The notes beneath the pieces were generated by a model. The model saw nothing but the letters and a program-made list of their open reading frames with translations, was not told where the DNA came from and ran no database searches. From the NCBI GenBank assembly GCA_036496805.1, contig DASXKN010000015.1, forward strand, positions 1 to 64,000: a stretch of DNA of 64,000 nucleotides, read 5' to 3'. The stretch is from SZAS-103 sp036496805. Lineage in GTDB: Bacteria; Pseudomonadota; Gammaproteobacteria; Xanthomonadales; Xanthomonadaceae. The position numbers were made by a program, and so were the translations under genes. Below are positions 45,599-54,805 of the stretch, in pieces. How positions within the stretch are numbered: position 1 is the first letter of the stretch; every line of letters begins with the position of its first letter.

Positions 45599-45763
45599 AT
45601 GACGCATCGCAACAACATCCCGCAGACCTTCGTGACCGTGCCGCCGCGCATGGCCGATGTGCCGCGCACCGGATACGCGTCCGCACCTGTCGCCACCGTC
45701 TATTCGTTCGTACTCGTCAGCCTTATTACCGTCCAACCAGGCGCGGGGTTCGGGTACGTGTAG
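45599..45763 (+). CDS. ilvL: ilv operon leader peptide
   Basis: 54 aa: starts MTHRNNIPQTFVTVPPR and ends in a branched-chain-rich run, SFVLVSLITVQPG (Val, Leu, Val, Leu, Ile, Thr, Val codons), then AGFGYV. Stalling at Val, Leu, Ile or Thr codons would report scarcity of the operon's end products. The stop lies 33 nt before the terminator stem. The last codons (45740-45750) contain the bases that form the antiterminator. An internal ATG at 45650 would give a 37-aa version. Its first 11 residues resemble those of the thr leader. Confidence 0.85.
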   Translation: MTHRNNIPQTFVTVPPRMADVPRTGYASAPVATVYSFVLVSLITVQPGAGFGYV

Positions 45764-45833
45764 CTGACAAGACACTTCCCAGGTAACAAGAACCAGAACC
45801 CCGCGCCCCAAAAGGCGCGGGGTTTTTGTTTTT
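45740..45833 (+). promoter_or_regulatory. transcription attenuator of the ilv-leu operon
   Basis: Terminator: AACCCCGCGCC (45797-45807) pairs with GGCGCGGGGTT (45814-45824) around CCAAAA and is followed by TTTGTTTTTG. An exact second copy of the 3' arm, GGCGCGGGGTT, occurs at 45740-45750 inside the leader-peptide codons and can pair with the same 45797-45807 segment as an antiterminator. The two structures exclude each other, the standard logic of leader-peptide attenuation: stalling upstream frees the early copy and lets transcription continue into ilvD. Confidence 0.93.
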
Positions 45834-45870
45834 GCGGCCCGGGATTTCCATTTCGAGGGAATCCGGTTCA

Positions 45871-47679
45871 ATGAAGAGCAACGCCATCAAGCAAGGCCCG
45901 GCCCGCGCACCCGCCCGCGCGATGCTGCGCGCGACCGGCCTGGACGACGACGCCATCGCGAAACCGCTGGTCGCGGTCGTGCACACCTGGACCGATGTAT
46001 CGCCGTGCAACCTGACCCTGCGCGATCTCGCCCAACATGTCCGCACCGGGGTGATCGAGGGCGGCGGCACGCCGGTCGAGTTCAACACCATCGCCGTCAC
46101 CGACGGCATCGCGATGGGTTCGGAAGGCATGCGCGCTTCGCTGCCTTCGCGCGAGACCATCGCCGATTCGATCGAACTCGCGGTCGCAGGCCACAGCCTC
46201 GATGCGATGGTGCTGCTGGTCGGCTGCGACAAGACCATCCCCGCCGCCGCGATGGCGGCCGCGCGGCTCGACATCCCGACCGTGATCCTCTACGGCGGCA
46301 CGATCCTGCCGGGTCATTGCCGCGCGCAAGACGGCAAGGCGATCGCGCTGACCGTGCAGGACGTGTTCGAAGCCGTCGGCGCGCATTCCGCGGGCCGCAT
46401 CGACGACGCCGAGCTGCATGCCGTCGAATCGCTGGCCTGTCCCGGCGCGGGCGCCTGCGGCGGCCAGTTCACCGCCAACACCATGGCGATGGTGCTGACC
46501 TTTCTCGGCCTGTCGCCATTGGGCCTCAACGACATCCCCGCGGTGCACGCCGACAAGCCGGCTGCCGCACGCGCATGCGGGCAGATGGTGATGCGCCTGC
46601 TGCACGAGGACGGGCCGCTGCCGCGCGAGATCCTGTCGCGCAGCGCCTTGCGCAACGCGGCGCGCGCGGTCTCGGCGACGGCGGGTTCCACGAATGCGGT
46701 GCTGCACCTGCTGGCGATCGCGCACGAGGCCGGCGTTGCCTTCGGCCTCGAGGAATTCGAGGCGGCTGCCGCGTGCACACCGGTGATCGCCGACCTCAAG
46801 CCCGCTGGCCGTTACACGGCAGCCGAGTTGTTCGCTTGCGGCGGCACCGCGCTGATAGCGCGGGAGCTGCGAGCAGCGGGCCTGGTCGACGATATCGCGA
46901 CGGTGACAGGCCGCTCGTTCTTTGCCGAGTTGGACGATGCACGGGTGGATGCGCAACCGGAGACCTCCACAGGAATACCGGAGGCCGGCGCGGAGATCCC
47001 GCACACATCCCCGCAGGTGGCCAGCCATCCGCCCGTGCATCGCATTGCGCAGCCGCTCAAGCCACGCGGGGGCTTCTCGATCCTCTACGGCGATCTCGCC
47101 CCGGAGGGCTGCATCGTCAAGCTCGCGGGCCAGGGTCGCACGCATTTCGAAGGTCCGGCGCGCGTGTTCGATTCGGAGGAAGCCGCATTCGCGGAAGTGG
47201 AAAGGCGCGCGGTCGTCGCCGGCGACGTGGTCGTGATCCGCTTCGAAGGCCCGGTCGGCGGCCCCGGCATGCGCGAGATGCTCGCCGTGACCGCGGCCCT
47301 GGTCGGCCAGGGCCTCGGCGACGATGTCGCGCTGATCACCGACGGCCGCTTCAGCGGGGCGACCCACGGTTTCATGGTCGGCCACGTCGCGCCGGAAGCG
47401 GCCTGCGGTGGACCGATCGCCCGCCTGCGCGAAGGCGATCGCGTGCGCATCGATGTCGCGACGCGGCGCGTCGACGTCGACGCCGACCTCGCATCGCGCG
47501 AGCCCGCGCGCATCGCGCCGCGCGTGGGCACCGGCGCGCTCGCGAAGTACGCGCGCAGCGTCGGCTCCGCATCGCGCGGCGCGGTCACCGCGCCGGGGCC
47601 GCTGGACGCGGCGCCGGCCGCACGCCGCACGATTCCCATCGACCTCGTGCCAGCCGACGACACCGCCTGCACGGCCTGA
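45871..47679 (+). CDS. ilvD: dihydroxy-acid dehydratase
   Basis: 602 aa, Fe-S enzyme dehydrating dihydroxy acids to the keto acids of valine and isoleucine. The cluster cysteines are seen in SPCNLTL (Cys46), VGCDKTIP (Cys119) and GAGACGGQF (Cys196). TDGRFSGATHGFMVGHVAPEA is the C-terminal signature. The segment about 355-390 (between FFAELDD and HRIAQPLK) is Pro/Thr-rich and poorly conserved. The ATG at 45871 has GAGGGA upstream. First structural gene after the attenuator; ilvC follows after 49 bp. Confidence 0.97.
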   Translation: MKSNAIKQGPARAPARAMLRATGLDDDAIAKPLVAVVHTWTDVSPCNLTLRDLAQHVRTGVIEGGGTPVEFNTIAVTDGIAMGSEGMRASLPSRETIADSIELAVAGHSLDAMVLLVGCDKTIPAAAMAAARLDIPTVILYGGTILPGHCRAQDGKAIALTVQDVFEAVGAHSAGRIDDAELHAVESLACPGAGACGGQFTANTMAMVLTFLGLSPLGLNDIPAVHADKPAAARACGQMVMRLLHEDGPLPREILSRSALRNAARAVSATAGSTNAVLHLLAIAHEAGVAFGLEEFEAAAACTPVIADLKPAGRYTAAELFACGGTALIARELRAAGLVDDIATVTGRSFFAELDDARVDAQPETSTGIPEAGAEIPHTSPQVASHPPVHRIAQPLKPRGGFSILYGDLAPEGCIVKLAGQGRTHFEGPARVFDSEEAAFAEVERRAVVAGDVVVIRFEGPVGGPGMREMLAVTAALVGQGLGDDVALITDGRFSGATHGFMVGHVAPEAACGGPIARLREGDRVRIDVATRRVDVDADLASREPARIAPRVGTGALAKYARSVGSASRGAVTAPGPLDAAPAARRTIPIDLVPADDTACTA

Positions 47680-47728
47680 GCCATTTATCGAACGCTTCCA
47701 TCCAACCCTCGCACCCAAGGAATCCGCC

Positions 47729-48763
47729 ATGACCCACCCCGCACAACCCCGCATCGCCATCGTCGGCTATGGCAGCCAGGGCCGCGCGCACGCGCTGAAC
47801 CTGCGCGACTCCGGCTGCGACGTCGTCGTCGGCTTGCGCCCCGGCGGCCCGACCGAACTCGTCGCCTGGGGCGATGGCTTTGCCGTAAAGGCGCCTGCCG
47901 AAGCGGTCGCCAACGCAGACCTCATCGCCGTGCTGGTCCCCGACATGGTGCAGAAGAAGTTGTACGACGAAGTGCTCGCCCGCCACATGAAACCAGGCGC
48001 CTGCCTGCTGTTCGCGCACGGATTGAACATCCACTTCGAACTGATCGCGCCTCGGGACGACCTCGATGTCGTACTCGTCGCGCCGAAAGGCCCCGGCGCG
48101 CTGGTGCGCCGCGAATACGAGATCGGTCGCGGCGTGCCCTGCATCCACGCCGTGCATCAGGATCGCAGCGGCCACGCCGAAGCCCTGGCACTGGCCTATG
48201 CCGCGGGCCTCGGCGGCGCGCGCGCGAACCTGATCCGCACCACATTCAAGGAAGAAACCGAGACCGACCTGTTCGGCGAACAGGCGGTGCTCTGCGGCGG
48301 CGTGAGTTCGCTGGTGCAGGCAGGCTTCGAAACCCTGACCGAAGCCGGCTACCAGCCCGAGATCGCCTACTACGAAGTGCTGCACGAACTGAAGCTGATC
48401 GTCGACCTGTTCTACGAAGGCGGCATCACCCGGATGCTGGAGTTCGTTTCCGAAACCGCGCAGTACGGCGACTATGTCAGCGGCCCGCGGGTGATCGATG
48501 CGGGCACCAAGCAGCGCATGAAGGCGATCCTGTCCGAGATCCAGGACGGCAGCTTCACGCGCAACTGGATCGCCGAATACGCCGCCGGCCTGCCGAACTA
48601 CCGGCGCATGAAGCAGGCCGACCTCGACCATCCGATCGAGGTCGTCGGCAAGCGCCTGCGCGCGAAGATGGTGTGGTTGAACAGCGCCGCGCCGGCGACG
48701 CCCACGCGAGCGGTCGCGGCGGCTGCGCACGCGAAGCCGGCATCTGCCGAGGCCACTGCATGA
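47729..48763 (+). CDS. ilvC: ketol-acid reductoisomerase (class I)
   Basis: 344 aa, NAD(P)H enzyme converting acetolactate and acetohydroxybutyrate to dihydroxy acids. The Rossmann motif is IVGYGSQGRAHALNLRDSG; VGLRPGG after the second strand holds an Arg that favours NADPH. Metal-binding TDLFGEQAVLCGG and YYEVLHELKLIVDL are family signatures. The last 20 residues are an Ala-rich tail. AAGGAA precedes the ATG. The stop codon overlaps an ATG (ATGA) that starts not the full ilvG but a 61-codon fragment of it. Confidence 0.97.
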   Translation: MTHPAQPRIAIVGYGSQGRAHALNLRDSGCDVVVGLRPGGPTELVAWGDGFAVKAPAEAVANADLIAVLVPDMVQKKLYDEVLARHMKPGACLLFAHGLNIHFELIAPRDDLDVVLVAPKGPGALVRREYEIGRGVPCIHAVHQDRSGHAEALALAYAAGLGGARANLIRTTFKEETETDLFGEQAVLCGGVSSLVQAGFETLTEAGYQPEIAYYEVLHELKLIVDLFYEGGITRMLEFVSETAQYGDYVSGPRVIDAGTKQRMKAILSEIQDGSFTRNWIAEYAAGLPNYRRMKQADLDHPIEVVGKRLRAKMVWLNSAAPATPTRAVAAAAHAKPASAEATA

Positions 48764-48945
48764 ACGCCTCGCAGTGGCTCGTGCAGGCCCTGATCGCCGA
48801 AGGCGTCGACGCGCTGTTCGGCTATCCGGGTGGCGCGATCATGCCCTTCTACGACGCGCTGTACGGCTCGGGCCTGAAACACGCACTGGTGCGACACGAG
48901 CCATTCGGCACATGCCCATCGTCTGCCATGAGGGCCTCGCAATGA
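48760..48945 (+). pseudogene. duplicated N-terminal fragment of ilvG
   Basis: The frame starts MNASQWLVQALIAEGVDALF and matches residues 1-47 of the intact IlvG product at 45 of 47 positions (differences at 18 and 42). It then runs 14 unrelated residues to a stop. The DNA repeat distance is 182 bp (48760 versus 48942), with about eight base differences over 142 bp. Its ATG overlaps the ilvC stop and its TGA overlaps the intact ilvG ATG, so both junctions are ATGA. It cannot be an active enzyme, but it may pass ribosomes from ilvC to ilvG. Confidence 0.9.
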
Positions 48946-50618
48946 ACGCCTCGCAGTGGCTGGTGCAGGCCCTGATCGCCGAAGGCGTCGACACCCTGTT
49001 CGGCTATCCGGGTGGCGCGATCATGCCCTTCTACGACGCGCTGTACGGCTCGGGCCTGAAGCACATCCTGGTGCGCCACGAGCAGGGCGCGGCGTTCGCG
49101 GCGAACGGCTACGCGCGCGCCAGCGGCCGCGTCGGCGTGTGCGTGGCGACGTCGGGACCGGGCGCTACGAACCTGGTCACCGGCATCGCCGACGCCTTGC
49201 TGGACTCGGTGCCGATGGTCGTGATCACCGGCCAGGTGCCGACCACCCTGATGGGTACGGACGCGTTCCAGGAAGTCGACGTGTTCGGCCTGACCCTTCC
49301 GATCGTCAAGCACAGCTTCCTGGTGAAGCGTGTCGACCAGTTGCCAGGGATCGTGCGCGAGGCTTTCCGTCTCGCGCGCTCGGGTCGCCCCGGCCCGGTT
49401 CTGATCGACCTGCCGAAGAACCTGCAGACCGCCGACGCCGCGCGCCTGCCGGCGCAAGAGCCAGCGCCGGTGGACACCGTGCCGCTTGCGTCCGGACGCG
49501 CGCTGTTCCCCGCGCTCGAACTGCTCGCGAAGGCGCGCAGGCCGCTGTTCTACGGCGGCGGCGGGATCGCGCTCGCCGACGCGGTCGCCGAATTCCGCAC
49601 CTGCGTCGAAGCGGCCCAGGTGCCGACCGTGTTGACCCTGCGCGGGATCGGCGCGCTGCCGTCGGAGCACCCGCTCAACCTCGGCATGCTCGGCATGCAT
49701 GGCACGCGCTCGGCCAATCTCGCGGTGCAGGGTTGCGACCTGCTGGTCGTCGTCGGCGCGCGTTTCGACGACCGCGCGACCGGCAAGCTTGCCGAGTTCG
49801 CGCCGAACGCGAAGGTCGTGCACCTCGACCTCGATCAGGCCGAAATCAACAAATTGCGCCGCGCCGACGTCGCCTTGCACGGCGACCTGCGCCACAGCCT
49901 CAACGCGCTCGCCACCGCACTGCCGGAATGTTCGGCGTGGCGAACGACCTGCATCGCCCGCAGGCAGCACGAGGTCATGCGCCACGACACACCCGGCGAT
50001 CGCGTGCATGCGCCTTCGCTGCTCAAGCGGATGTCGGAACTGGCTCCGGCGGCGATCGTCGCCTGCGATGTCGGCCAGCACCAGATGTGGGTGGCGCAGC
50101 ACTGGCGATTCAACGATCCGCGCAAGCACTTGACCTCGGGGGCATTGGGCGCAATGGGTTTCGGCCTGCCCGCCGCCCTCGGCGCCCAGCTCGCGTGTCC
50201 CGGCGCGCAGGTGGTGTGCGTGAGCGGCGACGGCTCGTTCCTGATGAACGTGCAGGAACTGGCCACACTCGGCCGCTACCGGTTGCCGGTGAAGATCGTG
50301 CTGCTCGACAACCAGCGCCTCGGCATGGTCCGGCAATGGCAGGAGCTGTTCTTCGAGCACCGCTATTCCGAAACCGATCTCTCCGACAACCCCGATTTCG
50401 TCGCGCTTGCCGAATCCTTCGGCATCCACGGCGAACGCATCGACCGCGCGGACCAGTGCGAAGGCGCGCTGCAGAGGTTGCTCGCAGCGCCCGGCCCGGC
50501 GCTGCTGCACGTCGCGATCGAAACCCACGCGAACGTGTGGCCACTGGTCCCGCCGAACCGCAACAACGCCCAGATGATCTTCGATCCGGAGGAAACCGGG
50601 GCGCCGCTGCCGACCTGA
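48942..50618 (+). CDS. ilvG: acetolactate synthase, large subunit
   Basis: 558 aa, TPP- and FAD-dependent enzyme making acetolactate or acetohydroxybutyrate. The catalytic Glu47 is in VRHEQGAAFAANGYAR; SGPGATNLVTGIADA and VITGQVP follow. The TPP-Mg motif GDGSFLMNVQEL with DNQRLGMVRQW lies near the C-terminus. ALGAMGFGLPAALGAQ is typical. Length matches IlvG/IlvB. The start codon overlaps the stop of the duplicated fragment. The small subunit gene follows after 68 bp. Confidence 0.97.
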   Translation: MNASQWLVQALIAEGVDTLFGYPGGAIMPFYDALYGSGLKHILVRHEQGAAFAANGYARASGRVGVCVATSGPGATNLVTGIADALLDSVPMVVITGQVPTTLMGTDAFQEVDVFGLTLPIVKHSFLVKRVDQLPGIVREAFRLARSGRPGPVLIDLPKNLQTADAARLPAQEPAPVDTVPLASGRALFPALELLAKARRPLFYGGGGIALADAVAEFRTCVEAAQVPTVLTLRGIGALPSEHPLNLGMLGMHGTRSANLAVQGCDLLVVVGARFDDRATGKLAEFAPNAKVVHLDLDQAEINKLRRADVALHGDLRHSLNALATALPECSAWRTTCIARRQHEVMRHDTPGDRVHAPSLLKRMSELAPAAIVACDVGQHQMWVAQHWRFNDPRKHLTSGALGAMGFGLPAALGAQLACPGAQVVCVSGDGSFLMNVQELATLGRYRLPVKIVLLDNQRLGMVRQWQELFFEHRYSETDLSDNPDFVALAESFGIHGERIDRADQCEGALQRLLAAPGPALLHVAIETHANVWPLVPPNRNNAQMIFDPEETGAPLPT

Positions 50619-50686
50619 TTCCGCTTCATCGCGCCGCTTCATCACGCCGCAGCAACCAGCAACCGATCCACGACCGGAGAACGCCG

Positions 50687-50920
50687 ATGCGACGCTACCT
50701 GCTCGACCTGACCCTTCGCCACGTCGATGGCGCCCTCGCCCGCGTGATCGGCGCCGCCGAGCGCCGCGGCTTCACGCCGGTCGGCGTCGAAGGCGAAACG
50801 ATGACCGACGGCGACCGCTGGTACCTGCGCCTGGCGGTCGAGAGCGAGCGCCCGGTCGAATCGCTGCGGTCGCAACTGGAGAAGTTGTACGACTGCCTGG
50901 CGGTGGAGGTGGCGACATGA
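50687..50920 (+). CDS. ilvM: acetolactate synthase, small ACT-domain subunit (IlvM-type)
   Basis: 77 aa. YLLDLTLRHVDGALARVIGAAERRGFTPVGVE is the ACT-domain start, as in IlvM rather than the longer IlvN or IlvH. It should stabilise and regulate the large subunit. The gene order ilvG-ilvM mirrors enterobacteria. Its stop overlaps the ATG of the aminotransferase gene (ATGA at 50917). Confidence 0.92.
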   Translation: MRRYLLDLTLRHVDGALARVIGAAERRGFTPVGVEGETMTDGDRWYLRLAVESERPVESLRSQLEKLYDCLAVEVAT

Positions 50921-51996
50921 AATTCGACGCGCATCCTGCGCAGGAGCCCGCACATCCGTGCGCGGACTTTCAACGAACGGCCGCTGCTTCGGACGTTGGC
51001 CAACAGGCGGTAACCGCGGCGGCAAGTGGAACGCCTTCGGCTGATCGGACACCTCGTATCACGGCAGGAGGAGCGCCCTTGGCTGATCGGGCGCCACGTA
51101 TCACGGCAGGAGGAGCGCCTGCGGCTGGCGGAGCGTTCCAGTTCGCTTGGTTCGACGGCGAACTCGTCGCTGCCGACTCCCTGCGCGCGCCGCTGACCAC
51201 CCACGCATTGCACTACGGCAGCGGCGTGTTCGAAGGCATCCGCTGCTATGCGACGTCCGACGGTGGAGCAGCGGTGTTCCGCCTGCGCGAACACCTGGAA
51301 CGCATGCGCAAGGGCGCGGCGTTGCTTGGCATCGCCTTCGACATCGATGAAGCCATGCGGGCGACCCTCGCCGTGCTGCGCGCGAACGGCCATCGCGACG
51401 CCTATGTGCGCCCGTTGACCTGGTGCGGGACCGGTTCGATCGGCCTCGATGTCGCGCCCCTGAGCAAGCACCTGATGGTCGCGACGTTCGCGACCGCCGT
51501 GCATCTCGCAGGAAGCCGGGTGAAGCTCGGCGTGTCCACGTGGCGGCGCAATCCGGCGAGCTCGCTGCCGCCGCTGAAGTTGTGCGGCGCCTATGTCAAC
51601 TCGATCCTCGCCAAGGCCGAGGCGAAGGCGCGCGGCTACGACGAGGCGCTGTTCGTCGACGCGCAGGGTTTCGTCGTCGAATGCACCGGCGCCAACGTCT
51701 TCATGGTGCGCGACGGCCGCATCATTGCGGTGGATCACGCCGACGCCCTGCCCGGCATCACCCGCGACACCGTGCTCGCGCTGAGTGGCGGCAGCTCGCG
51801 GGCGGTCGGGCTGGAGGAGCTGTGCGACGCCGATGAAGTCTTCGTCTGCGGCACGGCGGCGGAAGTGACCCCGATCGCCACGCTCGACGGCCGCGTGTTC
51901 GCCGGCAACGCCGTCGGCAGCGAGATCGCGGACATGTACCGGCGCGTCGTCCGTGGCGAGGACGCGAAGCACCACGGATGGCTGACCCATGTCTGA
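50917..51996 (+). CDS. ilvE: branched-chain amino acid aminotransferase with N-terminal extension
   Basis: 359 aa from the ATG at 50917 (ATGA overlap with ilvM). The enzyme proper starts near residue 74 (FQFAWFDGELVAADSLRAPLTTHALHYGSGVFEGIRCY), and the PLP lysine lies in LKLCGAYVNSILAKAEAK with FVVECTGANVF following. The first 73 residues are low-complexity and include two copies of a 14-residue unit, ADRxPRITAGGAP. An in-frame TTG at 51079 with AGGAGG 7 nt upstream (51066-51071) would give a family-length protein of 305 aa; this is a real alternative start. The 3' end overlaps ilvA by 8 nt. Confidence 0.93.
   Translation: MKFDAHPAQEPAHPCADFQRTAAASDVGQQAVTAAASGTPSADRTPRITAGGAPLADRAPRITAGGAPAAGGAFQFAWFDGELVAADSLRAPLTTHALHYGSGVFEGIRCYATSDGGAAVFRLREHLERMRKGAALLGIAFDIDEAMRATLAVLRANGHRDAYVRPLTWCGTGSIGLDVAPLSKHLMVATFATAVHLAGSRVKLGVSTWRRNPASSLPPLKLCGAYVNSILAKAEAKARGYDEALFVDAQGFVVECTGANVFMVRDGRIIAVDHADALPGITRDTVLALSGGSSRAVGLEELCDADEVFVCGTAAEVTPIATLDGRVFAGNAVGSEIADMYRRVVRGEDAKHHGWLTHV
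51040..51120 (+). repeat. 42-bp tandem repeat in the ilvE 5' region
   Basis: Two direct copies with a 42-bp period (51040-51081 and 51082-51120) share the stretches GCTGATCGG and CGTATCACGGCAGGAGGAG. Each copy contains a strong AGGAGG ribosome-like site. The period is a multiple of three, so the frame is kept and encodes a repeated 14-residue unit. Confidence 0.9.
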
Positions 51997-53097
51997 CGGA
52001 TCGGGCAACGACCCCGATGTCGATGTCGGCGACGTACTCGCTGCGCAGGCGCGCCTGCGTCCGTACCTCGCGGCAACACCGCTGCACCATGCCGAGCGCT
52101 TCGGCTGCTGGCTCAAGCTGGAGAACCTGCAGCGCACCGGCTCCTACAAGGTGCGTGGCGCGATGAACGCCCTGCTCGCGGCGCGCGAGCGCGGCGACCT
52201 GCGCCCGGTGATCGCGGCCTCCGCCGGCAATCACGCGCAGGGACTCGCATGGGCCGGCTATCGCCTGCGCATGCCGGTGATCGCGGTCATGCCGCGCTGC
52301 GCGCCCGCGACCAAGATCGCCGGCGTCGCGCACTGGGGCGCGGTCGTGCGCCTGCACGGCGAGAACTACGACGAAGCCAAGGGCTTTGCGATCGAACTCG
52401 CCGCGCAGCACGGGTACCGCGTGCTCTCCGCGTTCGACGACCGCGACGTGATCGCGGGCCAGGGCACGGTCGGCCTGGAACTGGCCGCGCTCGCTCCCGA
52501 CGTGGTGCTGGTGCCGATCGGCGGTGGCGGATTGGCGGCGGGCGTCGCGCTCGCGCTCAAGCACGCGTGCCTGTCCGGGATGCGGGCGTCCCGGCGCGTG
52601 CGCATCGTCGGCGCCCAGGTCGAGGGTGTCGATGCGATGGCGCGCGCGCTGCGCGGCGATCGCGCGATCGGCGACGTCGCGCCGACACTGGCGGACGGCA
52701 TCCGCGTGCGCGAGCCGGGCCTGCTCACCGAACGCGTCCTGCGCCGGTACCTCGACGACCTGGTGATCGTGCGCGAAGCCGAACTGCGCGAGACCCTGGT
52801 CCGCCTCGCGCAGGAGGAGCACGTCATCGCCGAAGGCGCCGGCGCGCTGGCGCTGGCGGCGGGACGACGCGTTGCAGGCAGGCGCAAGTGCGCGGTGGTG
52901 TCCGGCGGAAACATCGATGCGGCCGTGCTCTCGCGGCTGCTCGCCGAAGTGCGTCCGCGCGCACCGCGCCGCCCGCGCCAGCGCACGCGCGAGCTGGCCG
53001 AACCGGAGCCGGCCATCGTGCGGTCCTTGCCGCTGCCGCGACCCGCAACCGTTCGCCCACCGATCCGCCACCGCACCACGAGCCTGGAATCCTGCGC

Positions 53098-53101
<4 letters not shown>
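51989..53101 (+). CDS. ilvA: threonine dehydratase, short form without ACT domain
   Basis: 370 aa, PLP enzyme deaminating threonine to 2-oxobutyrate, the entry to isoleucine. The PLP lysine is Lys54 in GSYKVRGAMNALL; SAGNHAQGLAWAG and the glycine loop PIGGGGLAAGVALA follow. The catalytic domain ends at about 310, and the remaining 60 residues are basic and Pro/Arg-rich rather than an ACT regulatory domain. The architecture is thus like the catabolic TdcB, although the position inside the ilv operon says it is biosynthetic. It starts 8 nt before the ilvE stop and ends in an ATGA overlap with leuA. Confidence 0.93.
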
Positions 53102-54669
<1,568 letters not shown>

Positions 54670-54677
54670 CGCCCGAG

Positions 54678-54784
54678 CCCCCTCTCCCCTTGCGGGAGAG
54701 GGCTGGGGAGAGGGGACGCTGTTCCCGAACCCGGGAAGGCAAAAGCACCCCTCTCCCTCAACCCTCTCCCGCAAGGGGGGAGGG
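54678..54784. repeat. REP-like inverted repeat between leuA and leuC
   Basis: A left arm (about 54678-54715) and right arm (54748-54784) are nearly exact complements around a 32-bp spacer. Each arm contains CCTTGCGGGAGAGGG or its complement plus C/G-rich flanks. The spacer holds a small hairpin, TTCCCG-AACC-CGGGAA. It resembles the larger palindrome at 32.5 kb in layout and base usage. Within an operon, such elements often reduce transcript degradation or give partial termination. Confidence 0.8.
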
Positions 54785-54805
54785 AGACAAGACAAGACGG
54801 ACACC

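Noticed and set aside
48673..48945. Possible separate small gene of 90 codons ending at 48945
   Set aside because: The frame only becomes meaningful from the ATG at 48760, where it is a copy of the ilvG N-terminus; the part before is a shadow of ilvC.
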